Shown: positions 1-8,732 of the stretch, piece by piece
How the letters are laid out: each line of letters begins with the position of its first letter
How positions within the stretch are numbered: the first letter of the stretch is position 1
From: Streptomyces canus
GTDB taxonomy: Bacteria; Actinomycetota; Actinomycetes; Streptomycetales; Streptomycetaceae
Length of the DNA: 64,000 bases
Reading direction: 5' to 3'
Assembly (NCBI RefSeq): GCF_001514145.1
Contig: NZ_KQ948661.1
Coordinates: 248,001-312,000, forward strand
Made by a program: the position numbers and the translations under genes
The notes under the pieces: model-generated
What the model saw: the letters and a program-made list of their open reading frames with translations, nothing else
Told to the model about the DNA's origin: nothing
Database searches by the model: none

Positions 1-87
1 GCCGTCCGCGCCAGGACAACACGCCACTGAAGCCGCACATCCGCACGTGAGCCCCACTTGCGTTGACTATGCCCCTGGGAGCAGCAC

Positions 88-753
88 ATGGCCTCGTCCG
101 TCGGCACCACCTCCGAGACCCCCGAAAGCGGTTCCACCCCCGAAGCCTCCGACAGCCCCGCCAGACGCGGACGGGTCCGGGGACGCCGGGCCGCGATCAT
201 GGCCGTGCCGGCCGTCGCGATCACCGCGGGTCTCGCGATCATGACCGCCGAGGGTGCTCTGGGCGCCCAGTTCGCCATCTCCGGGATGGCCTTCACGGTC
301 ACCGCGGAAAGCCTCGACGGCACCGGGTTCGAGCAGTTCGGCGGCCTTGACAACATGGCGGACAACAGCCCGAACGCCGGCGACACCGGTGGTCAGGTGC
401 TGGTCGTGACCTCCGCCATCAAGAGCGCGACCCTTTCCAAGCTGTGCCAGAGCGTCGACCTGGGCGGCACCAACCTGAAGATCGAGGCAGGCTCCGGGGA
501 GAAGAAAGTCGAGGCCACCGACCTGACCACGGACTCGACCGAGATGTCCGGTAACGCCGCCTTCCGCAACATCGAGATCGGCAACGACGCCAGCACCCTC
601 ACCAAGGCGGGGGTGAAGGGCCCCCTCGGCGTCTTCAGCCAGCAGTCCGACACCGTGCACATCGACAACCTGCGGCAGACCAACTACGCCACCACGGCAG
701 GCGTGTTCAAGCTGCCCGGCCTCAAGCTCAGCTTCAGCAGCAAGGCCTGCTGA
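88..753 (+). CDS. DUF6230 family membrane-anchored protein
   Basis: This 221-residue protein has a Pro/Ser-rich, positively charged N-terminus (about residues 1-34), one hydrophobic segment (about 35-57) and an exported Thr/Ser/Gly-rich body. The body has a Cys near residue 119 and a Cys as last residue, which could pair. The pattern and the partner gene match the DUF6230 family of actinobacteria, which has no established function and is sometimes annotated as cholesterol esterase without proof. A GGGAG ribosome site lies 8 nt before the ATG. The stop overlaps the next start (TGATG), so the two genes are translationally coupled. The family call is from pattern recall. Confidence 0.85.
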   Translation: MASSVGTTSETPESGSTPEASDSPARRGRVRGRRAAIMAVPAVAITAGLAIMTAEGALGAQFAISGMAFTVTAESLDGTGFEQFGGLDNMADNSPNAGDTGGQVLVVTSAIKSATLSKLCQSVDLGGTNLKIEAGSGEKKVEATDLTTDSTEMSGNAAFRNIEIGNDASTLTKAGVKGPLGVFSQQSDTVHIDNLRQTNYATTAGVFKLPGLKLSFSSKAC

Positions 754-1298
754 TGGAGGGTCAGGAGCCGGTGGGCGGGCCCGAGCCCTCGGGCGGACAG
801 CAGCCCGTGGCCGAGCAGGACGCGTTCACCCGCTGGGTGTACGGACGCCCCTTCTTCGGCGGCCTCTGGCTCACCCTGGGCGGGGCCTGGATCCTGCTCA
901 CCATGAAGGCCTCGGTGAAGGTCGTCCTGCACATCGGGATGCAGGGCCTGGCGGGCTACCTCCTGCCGACCCTGATGGTGCTGCTGGGGCTGCTGATCCT
1001 CTTCAGCCCCGAACAGCGCCTGTTCTACTCGATCACCGGCGTCCTGATCTCCATGGGCACCTGGGTCACCTCGAACCTGGGCGGCTTCATGGTCGGCCTC
1101 CTGCTGGGGGTCGCGGGGAGCGTGCTGACCTTCGGCTGGCTGCCCGACCAGGACCGCCGGGTGAGCCGCCGCGAGCGGCGCGAGCAGGGCCGGGAGGCGG
1201 AGTGGCCCGGTACGGAGAGCCACCCGGGGCAGCCCGGTCCCGCGACCGACACGGCGCATGCCGGGATGGTCGCCGGTACACCGCAGGCCAGCCAGTAG
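753..1298 (+). CDS. DUF6114 family integral membrane protein
   Basis: The protein has 181 residues with a hydrophilic N-terminus (1-30), about four membrane segments (roughly 34-52, 67-85, 90-107, 110-130) and a charged, disordered C-terminal tail. Its start codon shares two bases with the stop of the upstream DUF6230 gene. This adjacency is typical of DUF6230/DUF6114 pairs and suggests a two-subunit membrane complex. The function is unknown. The gene stands about 95 nt from the convergent peptidase E-like gene, with no strong terminator hairpin seen between them. Confidence 0.85.
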   Translation: MEGQEPVGGPEPSGGQQPVAEQDAFTRWVYGRPFFGGLWLTLGGAWILLTMKASVKVVLHIGMQGLAGYLLPTLMVLLGLLILFSPEQRLFYSITGVLISMGTWVTSNLGGFMVGLLLGVAGSVLTFGWLPDQDRRVSRRERREQGREAEWPGTESHPGQPGPATDTAHAGMVAGTPQASQ

Positions 1299-1393
1299 CC
1301 GGGCCGCACCGACCCACCCGCCCGTGGGATCACGCACCTCCACAGGACCGCGCACCCGCCCTCCCGGGGCCCGGACCGCGCAGGCACCGTCCG

Positions 1394-2125
1394 TCAGACG
1401 CCGGGCAGCCTGCGCGGTTCGACGCGTTCCTCGACCGCCGTCCCGCCGTCGCGCCTGACGACGTAGGCGCCCTTTCCGGGCACCTCGGTGACGGCCTCGA
1501 CGAGTTCGGTGCCGCGGTAGACCAGACCCACGCCGTCGTCCGTGCAGTGGGTGGCCGGCAGGGTGCCGTCCGCGACGAGCCGGTGGATCAGGGGACGACG
1601 GCCCGGGTCACTGTCGTAGTGCACGCCGTTTCCGTACGGCAGGAAGCCCAACGCGTCGGTGAGCGGGCGCAGTTCCGGGCCGTACGAATCCGTGGTGCCG
1701 CCCTCGAACCAGCACAGGGAGCCCGCGCTGACCCCGCTGAGCACCACACCGGCCTCCCAGGCCCGGCGCATCACGCGGTCGAGGCCGTGCACTCGCCAGA
1801 CGGCGAGCAGGTTCGCCACCGAGCCGCCCATGACCCACACCACGTCCTGCTCCAGGACGGTGCCCTCGACGTCGTCCAGGTTGGGCATGGGGAAGAGCTG
1901 GAGCGGGGTGAGGTCGAAGCCGGCCACCCGGGCCGCCTCGTGCATCCGTGCCGTGAAGTGTTCGGCGTCCCCGATGGCCGTGCCGACGTACATCACGCGC
2001 GGCCTGCGACCGTGCGCGCCCGACAGATCCACGGCGTGGTGCACCAGCGCGTGGAACGACACCATGGTGCGACCACCGGTGCGGTGTCCTCCGGAGGTGG
2101 CGAGGATGGTCGGTTCTGAGCCCAT
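1394..2125 (-). CDS. Peptidase E-like (S51) glutamine amidotransferase-fold protein
   Basis: The protein has 243 residues. The segment GVSAGSLCW (about residues 131-139) is the nucleophile elbow of S51 peptidases (peptidase E/cyanophycinase class), with Ser as nucleophile. It is preceded by a WVMGGSVANL strand-turn that resembles the fold's GG(G/N)x binding loop. S51 enzymes cleave Asp-X dipeptides or related substrates in the cytoplasm. There is no signal peptide. It is transcribed alone on the minus strand, divergent from a methyltransferase gene across a 415-nt gap. The substrate cannot be read from sequence. Confidence 0.85.
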   Translation of the reverse strand: MGSEPTILATSGGHRTGGRTMVSFHALVHHAVDLSGAHGRRPRVMYVGTAIGDAEHFTARMHEAARVAGFDLTPLQLFPMPNLDDVEGTVLEQDVVWVMGGSVANLLAVWRVHGLDRVMRRAWEAGVVLSGVSAGSLCWFEGGTTDSYGPELRPLTDALGFLPYGNGVHYDSDPGRRPLIHRLVADGTLPATHCTDDGVGLVYRGTELVEAVTEVPGKGAYVVRRDGGTAVEERVEPRRLPGV

Positions 2126-2540
2126 TCACATGATCATAGCCAGCGGCCGTGCGAGGACGGGGGCGAGGTTGGGGGCATGCTCGATGGCCGGTCCTCGACG
2201 TCGAGGTCGACGCGGTGCTGTTCGGGGTGACGACTCGGGCGCTGCCGTGTCCGGCACGATGAACTGGCGTTCGTCGCGGCCACGAGGGGGCCCACGAATC
2301 TCGTCTCCGGCACTGAGGGCACGCGCGTCTGCCGGCGACCGTACCCACCCAGGGGCGCGGGGAACTGCGCGACCGGCCCCCACCGAGCCGCAGCCGACGA
2401 TCCTTCCGCTCCCCCCTCACCCCACGGTGGCCGGCAGGCGCGGCGACCTGGACGACGGTCGCGTCCGGTGGCGGGTGGACACCCCGCCCTCCCTCAACCA
2501 CCCTGGGTTGGACGACGGTTGACGGTGGGACGGTAGGGGC
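2126..2540. other. Divergent intergenic region, 415 nt
   Basis: No convincing gene lies between the peptidase E-like gene and the methyltransferase gene. Short reading frames here lack ribosome sites and coding-like third-position bias. The region must hold both divergent promoters, but I could not assign -10/-35 boxes with confidence. It contains one copy of a dispersed GC-rich repeat at about 2350-2397. Confidence 0.6.
2350..2397 (+). repeat. Dispersed repeat family 1, intergenic copy
   Basis: The core GGGGCGCGGGGAACTGCGCG is shared with a copy at 60722-60741 and, reverse-complemented, with 45163-45182. It is followed by GACC(G/A)GCCC and a CAGCC-type tail. Similar elements are widespread in Streptomyces intergenic regions. 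No protein-coding role is apparent here. Confidence 0.75.
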
Positions 2541-3338
2541 ATGGAGCGAGACGTCGACACCGGAAGCGCGCACTCCGCGCGGATCTACGACTACATCATC
2601 GGCGGTGCGGACCACTACCCGGCGGACCGCGAGGCGGGCGACGCCATGGTCCGGGAGTGGCCCGCGCTGCCGGTCCACATGCGGGCCAACCGCGACTTCA
2701 TGAACCGCGCGGTGCGCCACCTCGCCGAGCAGGCGGGGATACGGCAGTTCCTCGACATCGGCACCGGCATCCCCACCTCCCCCAACATCCACGAGATCGC
2801 CCAGTCGGTGTCCCCCGACGCCCGGGTGGTGTACGTCGACAACGACCCGCTCGTGCTGCGCCTGTCCCGGGGCCTGCTCAACGGCACGCCCGAGGGCCGG
2901 ACCTCGTACATCGAGGCCGACATGCGGGATCCGGCGAGCATTCTCGAGGCGCCGGGGCTGCGGGGGACGCTCGATCTCACGCGACCGGTGGCGCTTCTGG
3001 TGATCGCGATCGTGCACTTCATGACGGACGAGGACGACGCCGTCGGCATCGTGCGCCGGCTCCTCGACCCGCTGCCGTCCGGGAGCCACCTCGCGATGTC
3101 CATCGGTACCGCGGAGTTCGCCCCGGACGAGGTCGGCCGGGTGGCCCGGGAGTACGCCGCGCGGGGCATGCCGATGCGACTGCGCACCCTCGCCGAGGCC
3201 GCGGAGTTCTTCACGGGACTGGAGGTCGTGGAGCCGGGCATCGTCCAGGTGCACAAGTGGCACCCGGACGGCTCGGGCACCGAGGTGATCCGGGACGCGG
3301 ACATCGCGATGTACGGGGTGGTGGGGCGCAAACCGTGA
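2541..3338 (+). CDS. SAM-dependent methyltransferase, DUF574/Methyltransf_19 type
   Basis: The protein has 265 residues. The start region (SARIYDYIIGGADHYPADREAG) and the FLDIGTGIPTSPNIHEIA motif near residue 72 are hallmarks of the actinobacterial DUF574 methyltransferases. The latter corresponds to the SAM-binding loop. An acidic VYVDNDPLVL segment follows, as expected for binding of the SAM ribose. Members are abundant in Streptomyces but mostly have no known substrate. A GTAGGGG ribosome site precedes the ATG. It stands alone, so its target cannot be inferred from neighbours. Confidence 0.9.
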   Translation: MERDVDTGSAHSARIYDYIIGGADHYPADREAGDAMVREWPALPVHMRANRDFMNRAVRHLAEQAGIRQFLDIGTGIPTSPNIHEIAQSVSPDARVVYVDNDPLVLRLSRGLLNGTPEGRTSYIEADMRDPASILEAPGLRGTLDLTRPVALLVIAIVHFMTDEDDAVGIVRRLLDPLPSGSHLAMSIGTAEFAPDEVGRVAREYAARGMPMRLRTLAEAAEFFTGLEVVEPGIVQVHKWHPDGSGTEVIRDADIAMYGVVGRKP

Positions 3339-3591
3339 CGCGGGTGATGAGGCGGGGGACGACGAGGGGCCATGAACGCCATCCCGCTACCGCCACCTCC
3401 TTCTGCCCGCAGACGTGAAGATCATTACGATGCGGAACCGAGAAGTCATTACCAGGGGCTGATCACTTGACTACCGGCGGTCACACGCGGTTGGCTCACT
3501 GGCCAGTGAAGGTAAAACCGGCCGACGCACCCGCGTTCCGGCCCCCCTTTCGCGTTCCGCCTGCTCGGCCGCACAGCGAGGTGCCGCACCC

Positions 3592-4602
3592 ATGAACACT
3601 CCTCCCCCACCTCGGACTCCCGCGAGATCCCTGCGCGTGGCCGCCCTCACCTCCGTAGCCCTCCTGCTGCTCGCCGGCTGCTCCGGCGGCGACTCCTCCC
3701 TCGGATCGAGCCAGGGCGCGGCGAAGGGGGCGGACACCGCAGGGCTGAAGGTCGCCCTGATCACCCACGGCGGCGAGGGTGACGCCTTCTGGGAGCTCGT
3801 GCAGAAGGGCGCCGAGGCCGCTGCCGCGAAGGACGGTGTCGATCTGACGTACGCGAACGACTCCGACCCGGCCGGCCAGGCCCAGCTGGTGCGCGACGCG
3901 ATCAGCGAGCGGGTCGACGGCATCGCGGTCACCCTGGCCAAGCCGGCCGCGATGAAGGCACCGGTGGCCGCGGCGCGGGCGGCTGGCATCCCGGTGGTGG
4001 GCCTCAACTCCGGTATCGGCGCCTGGAAGTCGCAGGGGCTGCTGGAGTACTTCGGCCAGGACGAGAGCGTGGCCGGCGCCGCCGTCGGGGACAAGCTGAA
4101 CGGCCTGAAGGTCAAGCACGCGCTGTGCGTCATCCACGAGCGGGGCAATGTCGCTCTGGAGGCGCGTTGCGCCGGTGTGAAGAAGTCGTTCCGCGGCGAG
4201 ACCGAGAACCTGTACGTGGAGGGCACCGACCCCGAGGCCGTGGACACCGTGCTCACGGCCCGGCTGCGGCAGGACCCCGGCATCGACGAAGTCGTCACCC
4301 TCGGCGCGCAGTTCGCTCTGGACGCCGTGGAATCGGTGAAGGCGGCCGGCAGCAAGGCCCAGGTCGCCACCTTCGACCTCAACAACGACCTGGTCACATC
4401 GATCCGCACCGGGAACGTACAGTTCGCGGTGGACCAGCAGCCGTATCTGCAGGGCTACCTCGCGGTGGACTCCCTGTGGCTGTACCGGACCAACGGCAAC
4501 GTCAGCGGGGGCGGGGTGGCTCCCGTCCTCACCGGGCCCGCGTTCGTCACCCGGACGAACGTCGCCGCGGTCGCGAGGTTCGCCGCGGCCGGCACAAGGT
4601 GA
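3592..4602 (+). CDS. Solitary sugar-type solute-binding lipoprotein
   Basis: The protein has 336 residues. It has a signal peptide with lipobox LLAGC (lipidated Cys30) and then a type I periplasmic-binding fold of the ribose/galactose class, including LITHGGEGDAFWELVQKG, the IDGIAVTLAKP-like loop and VVGLNSGI. In an importer such a protein delivers sugar to a permease, but no permease or ATPase gene is adjacent. Instead conservon A starts 69 nt downstream on the same strand. I infer, without proof, that this lipoprotein is a ligand sensor for the CvnA kinase rather than a transport subunit. A GAGGTG ribosome site supports the ATG. Confidence 0.88.
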   Translation: MNTPPPPRTPARSLRVAALTSVALLLLAGCSGGDSSLGSSQGAAKGADTAGLKVALITHGGEGDAFWELVQKGAEAAAAKDGVDLTYANDSDPAGQAQLVRDAISERVDGIAVTLAKPAAMKAPVAAARAAGIPVVGLNSGIGAWKSQGLLEYFGQDESVAGAAVGDKLNGLKVKHALCVIHERGNVALEARCAGVKKSFRGETENLYVEGTDPEAVDTVLTARLRQDPGIDEVVTLGAQFALDAVESVKAAGSKAQVATFDLNNDLVTSIRTGNVQFAVDQQPYLQGYLAVDSLWLYRTNGNVSGGGVAPVLTGPAFVTRTNVAAVARFAAAGTR

Positions 4603-4671
4603 CCTCCCCTCGGAGCGCGGCCTCGCCTCCGAACACCCCACTCCGCTCTCCCTGACCGCCCAAGGACGACC

Positions 4672-7600
4672 ATGCCCGACCGGACAGGTGCCCGGCGCCG
4701 CCTCGGCTCCATACGTCTCTCCCTCATCATGCTGGCGCTGGTGCCCAGCGTCACCCTCGCCGCCATGTGGGGTGTGACGACCACGCAGTTGTTCTCGGAG
4801 GGTCTACGGCTGCGCTCGCAGACCGAGCTCAGCCGGTCGACCGGCGCGATGGGCACCGAGGCCACACTCGCGCTGCAGGGGGAACGCGCGGTGTCCGCCG
4901 CCTGGCTTGCCAAGGTGCCCGGCTCCCGGGCCGCCCTGGACGAGAAGCGCGCGGCCACGGACGCGGCGGTCGCCAAGCTGGTCCGGCAGTCCGACGAGAT
5001 CCAGCAGGCGCCCGCGCGTATCGCCGACCAGCTGTACTCGGTGCTCGGCTCGGTGGGCAGCCTGGAGTACTACCGCGACCAGGTGGACCACCCCACCGAC
5101 ATCACCGCCCAGCAGGCCCTCGACCAGTACACGTCGATCATCGACGACCAGATACACGCCTTCCAGCAGCTCTCGCAGGTCGACGACGGCGACCTCACCT
5201 CGCAGGCCGGGCCGCTCGTCGCCATCGAACACGCGGCGGAACTGACCTCGCAGGAGGATGTGGCGCTCACCCTGGCCTGGTCGTCCGGGCATCTCGACGA
5301 GAAGGCCTGGGAGCAGTTCGTCCAGCTGGTGAACACGCGCCGGTGGCTCGTCGAGGACCAGATCGTGCCCGCGCTGAGCGGCACCGCGAAGACGCAGACC
5401 GAGCGGATCCTGGCGAGCCCGGACTGGCGGGCCCTGACGGCCGTCGAGGACCGGGTGCTCGCCGCGCGTCCGACCGCCGGGACGGGACAGGTGGCCCTGC
5501 CTGACCTGCACAAGCGGTGGACGCCTGCGATGGACAAGGTGTCCGTCCGCTACACCGCGCTGATCCGGCAGCAGACGTCGGGGCTGCTCTCCCGCAGCGC
5601 GGACAAGGCGCACGAGCAGCTGCTGACGGCGGCCTGGCTCAGTGCCGGCGGGCTCATCGCGCTGCTGCTGTGCCTCTTCATGTCCTGGCGGATCACCCGT
5701 TCGCTGTCCCGGCGACTGCGCGGCCTGCGGGAGGCCACGCTGAGTCTGGCCCAGGAGCGGCTGCCGGACGTGGTCGCACGGCTGGACCGGGGCGAGAAGG
5801 TCGATGTGGACCGGGCGGCACCGGAGTTGGACTACGGCTCGGACGAACTGGGGCAGGTGGCACAGGCCTTCAACGCGGCGCAGCGCACGGCTGTGGTGAC
5901 CGCCGTCGAACTCGCCGACACCCGGCGGGGTTTCCAGAAGGTGATCCTCGGGATCGCGCGACAGAGCCAGAACCTGGTCAACCTCCAGCTCAGCCGGCTG
6001 GACACGCTGGAGCGCGAGCACCAGGACCCGGACGTGCTGTCGGGGCTGTACGAACTGGACTCGACGGCCAGCCAGTTGCGGCGGTACGAGGAGAACCTGG
6101 TCATCATCAGCGGCGGGCAGCCGCGGCGCAGCTGGACCGAGCCGGTCGCGCTGATCGACATCCTGCGCAGTGCGGTGGGTGAGGTCGCCCAGTACCAGCG
6201 GGTGGAGGTGCACACGGAGGAGGAGGTCTGCCTGGCCCCGCCCGCGGTCGCGGACGTGATCCACCTCCTGGCCGAGCTCATCGAGAACGCCACGCTGTAC
6301 TCCCCCGCGCCGAGTCCCGTCTCGGTACGCGCGGGGCTGGTCGCCAAGGGGCTTGCCGTCGAGGTCGAGGACCGGGGCCTTGGCATGTCGGAGGACGAAT
6401 ACGCCTCCTTCAACGCCCACTTGGCCGAAGCCCCCAAGTTCGACGTCGTCGCCCTCGCCGACGACCTCCGCCTGGGCATGTTCGTCATCGCCCGCCTCGC
6501 CAACCGCCACGGCGTCCAGGTGACGCTGCGGTCCTCGCCGTACGGCGGAACGACGGCGATCGTGCTGATCCCGCACGAGATCGTCGTACGGGAGGAGAAG
6601 GAGCCGGAGGACCTGGTCGGGGCGGTCGCCCCAGCGGCTTCGGGGGGCTCGGCTGGGCCGGGCCGCGTGGAGAGTACGTCCGACGGAGACGGCTCCGCAG
6701 ACTCCACGCGCGCAAGGCCCTTGTCACGTACGGGGCTTGGGGCGGCTGCAAGGATGCCGACGAGCACGGCACGCGCGACGGGGTCCGCGGAGGCGGGAGA
6801 CCGGGCTGATGCGTCGGGGTCGGCGGACGCGGGAGGACCGACCGGCGCCGCGGGCACGGGAAGCGCGGCCCGCACGACCGGGTCGGCGGACGCGCGAGAC
6901 CCGGCCCGAACACCGGGATCCACGGACACGGAAGACCCGACCGGCACACCAGCCACCGCCGGCCCGGCAAACCCAACCGCCATGCCGGACGCCGCGGACA
7001 CGGGAAGCGCGGCCCGCACGACCGGGTCGGCGGACGCGCGAGACCCGGCCCGAACACCGGGATCCACGGACACGGAAGACCCGACCGGCACACCAGCCAC
7101 CGCCGGCCCGGCAAACCCAACCGCCATGCCGGACGCCGCGGACGCAGGAGGATCGGCGGCCTCGGCTGCCCAAGACGCGGCAGCCCCCGCGAACACACCA
7201 GGTCCCAGGAACGCGTCGCGCCCGGTGGGCGCCGCCCGGACGGACGGGCTCGCGCCTCTCCCCCGGCGGGTGCCGCAGACCAGTCTGGCTGTCGAGCTGA
7301 GGGAGGACGCCCCGGCCGTCGCCGAGCAGGAGGACGCCGACGAGTTCACCGCGGACCACGCGGCCTCCTCGCTCGCCGGATTCCAGCTGGGCACGCTCCG
7401 CGCCCGGGACGAGGACGACCTCCTCGACGTCCCGGAGAACGCGACCACGGCAACCAGCACCCGGACCGACCCGCTCGACACCCTCGAGGACGGATTGCCC
7501 GACACCCCCGAAGAATCGGCTCCCGCCGACCGGAACGCTCTCCCCAGCGCTCCGGGCAACCCGGACCCCGCGAAGGACACTCCCGCCGTCGAACCCCTGC

Positions 7601-7938
7601 GTGGGAGCCCCGAAGAAACGGCCCCCGCCGACCACCACCCGCCCGGCACCCCCAAGACCCGGCACGCCGCCCAGCACTCCCCCGACGACGAGCCCCCGCA
7701 CGACAGCCCCGAAGAAACGGCCTCCACCCAGCACCCGCCCGGCACCCCCAAGCCCCCGAACACCACGCAGCACACCCCCGAAGACGACCCGCCCGGCACC
7801 CCCGAAGAAACGGCCCCCGCCGACCAGGAACAGCCGCCCGGTGCCGCCGGCCGGCCGGCCCCCGCCGAGGCCGCACCCCCCGGTACCCCGCACGACGCGG
7901 CCGTCGCCGCTCGTGGTCTCCGTATCGATCGCTCATGA
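4672..7938 (+). CDS. cvnA: Conservon A sensor kinase-like protein with NIT domain
   Basis: The protein has 1088 residues. An N-terminal membrane segment (about 17-38) is followed by an extracytoplasmic nitrate/nitrite-sensor-like helical domain (about 45-310). A second membrane segment (about 317-340), a HAMP-like linker and a GHKL ATPase domain (N-box ELIENATLYSP at about 534, G-box VEDRGLGMS) come next. A roughly 440-residue Pro/Thr/Ala-rich tail completes it. The position that is DH in the second CvnA of this window (H490) is D463-S464 here, so this copy lacks that His. The tail contains a perfect 48-residue tandem duplication and further PEETAPAD-like repeats. The stop overlaps the ribosome site of cvnB. 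An AAGGACG site supports the ATG. Confidence 0.92.
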   Translation: MPDRTGARRRLGSIRLSLIMLALVPSVTLAAMWGVTTTQLFSEGLRLRSQTELSRSTGAMGTEATLALQGERAVSAAWLAKVPGSRAALDEKRAATDAAVAKLVRQSDEIQQAPARIADQLYSVLGSVGSLEYYRDQVDHPTDITAQQALDQYTSIIDDQIHAFQQLSQVDDGDLTSQAGPLVAIEHAAELTSQEDVALTLAWSSGHLDEKAWEQFVQLVNTRRWLVEDQIVPALSGTAKTQTERILASPDWRALTAVEDRVLAARPTAGTGQVALPDLHKRWTPAMDKVSVRYTALIRQQTSGLLSRSADKAHEQLLTAAWLSAGGLIALLLCLFMSWRITRSLSRRLRGLREATLSLAQERLPDVVARLDRGEKVDVDRAAPELDYGSDELGQVAQAFNAAQRTAVVTAVELADTRRGFQKVILGIARQSQNLVNLQLSRLDTLEREHQDPDVLSGLYELDSTASQLRRYEENLVIISGGQPRRSWTEPVALIDILRSAVGEVAQYQRVEVHTEEEVCLAPPAVADVIHLLAELIENATLYSPAPSPVSVRAGLVAKGLAVEVEDRGLGMSEDEYASFNAHLAEAPKFDVVALADDLRLGMFVIARLANRHGVQVTLRSSPYGGTTAIVLIPHEIVVREEKEPEDLVGAVAPAASGGSAGPGRVESTSDGDGSADSTRARPLSRTGLGAAARMPTSTARATGSAEAGDRADASGSADAGGPTGAAGTGSAARTTGSADARDPARTPGSTDTEDPTGTPATAGPANPTAMPDAADTGSAARTTGSADARDPARTPGSTDTEDPTGTPATAGPANPTAMPDAADAGGSAASAAQDAAAPANTPGPRNASRPVGAARTDGLAPLPRRVPQTSLAVELREDAPAVAEQEDADEFTADHAASSLAGFQLGTLRARDEDDLLDVPENATTATSTRTDPLDTLEDGLPDTPEESAPADRNALPSAPGNPDPAKDTPAVEPLRGSPEETAPADHHPPGTPKTRHAAQHSPDDEPPHDSPEETASTQHPPGTPKPPNTTQHTPEDDPPGTPEETAPADQEQPPGAAGRPAPAEAAPPGTPHDAAVAARGLRIDRS
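6855..7142 (+). repeat. 144-bp in-frame tandem duplication in cvnA tail
   Basis: Positions 6855-6998 and 6999-7142 are essentially identical. The period of 144 nt (48 codons) keeps the reading frame. The encoded unit runs from TGSAARTTGSADARDPARTP to AMPDAAD. Perfect identity, including third codon positions, indicates a recent duplication. Confidence 0.92.
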
Positions 7939-7948
7939 AGGACACGCC

Positions 7949-8371
7949 ATGACACGCCCCACCCCCGCCACGCACACCCAGCTGGACCAGTTGCTCACCG
8001 GACTCGTGGAGCGGGTCGCCGACGTGACGCAGGCTGTCGTGCTCTCGGAGGACGGGCTGGTCGTCAGCAAGTCCACCGGGTTCCTGCGCGACGACGCCGA
8101 GCGGCTGGCGGCGACCGCGTCCGGTCTGATGAGCCTGAGCAAGGGCGTCAGCATGGACTTCCGGGGCGGCCCGGTGCGCCAGGCACTCATCGAGATGGCC
8201 AACAGCTTCCTGATCCTCACCTCCGCGGGACCCGGCGCCCATCTCGTCGTGCTCACCGGGCCGAACGCCGACGTCGGCGTCGTGGCGTACCAGATGAACA
8301 TGCTGGTGAAGAAGATCGGCGAGCACCTCAGCGCGGCACCACGGGCCGGCATCGGCCCCACCGGCGGGTGA
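7949..8371 (+). CDS. cvnB: Conservon A roadblock/LC7 protein
   Basis: The protein has 140 residues with a roadblock/LC7 fold: LDQLLTGLVERVADVTQAVVLSEDGLVVSKS, then ASGLMSLSKGVSMDF and VLTGPNADVGVVAYQMNMLVKKIGEHL. In conservons this subunit is thought to link the membrane kinase-like CvnA to the CvnD GTPase. A longer in-frame opening reaches back into cvnA, but the ATG at 7949, just after a GAAGGAC ribosome site and 10 nt past the cvnA stop, is the natural start. The gene ends 1 nt before the GTG of cvnC. Confidence 0.92.
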   Translation: MTRPTPATHTQLDQLLTGLVERVADVTQAVVLSEDGLVVSKSTGFLRDDAERLAATASGLMSLSKGVSMDFRGGPVRQALIEMANSFLILTSAGPGAHLVVLTGPNADVGVVAYQMNMLVKKIGEHLSAAPRAGIGPTGG

Positions 8372-8372
8372 G

Positions 8373-8732
8373 GTGACCGACAGCGACGCGTCGGGCAGGC
8401 TGGTGCGACCGTTCGCCCTGACCGGCGGAAGGACGCGGCCCAGCCGTGCCGATTTCACCCTCATCACGACGGTGACCGCGGTGGACCCGCCACCGGAACT
8501 CGCCCCGCGCCCGCAGGCCGAGCAGTCCCGCATCCTGCGCCGGTGCGCCCGCCCCGTCGCCGTGGCGGAGCTGGCCGCGCTGCTGGACCTCCCGGTCAGC
8601 GTGGTCGTGATCATGCTCTGCGATCTGCTGGAGGCGGGTCTCATCACCGCGCACCCGCCGCGCCCCGTCTCGCCCCGCACCCCGGACCTGGACCTGTTGC
8701 AGAAAGTGAGGGAAGGCCTTGGCCGGCTCTGA
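8373..8732 (+). CDS. cvnC: Conservon A DUF742 protein
   Basis: The protein has 119 residues, a typical DUF742 (winged-helix-like) protein. It has the RLVRPFALTGGRT opening, a QSRILRRCARPVAVAELAALLDLPVSVVVIMLCDLLEAGL helix-turn-helix-like core and a PDLDLLQKVREGL end. It starts at GTG one base after the cvnB stop and overlaps cvnD by 14 nt. The second conservon in this window has the same 14-nt overlap, which suggests fixed translational coupling. Confidence 0.92.
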   Translation: MTDSDASGRLVRPFALTGGRTRPSRADFTLITTVTAVDPPPELAPRPQAEQSRILRRCARPVAVAELAALLDLPVSVVVIMLCDLLEAGLITAHPPRPVSPRTPDLDLLQKVREGLGRL

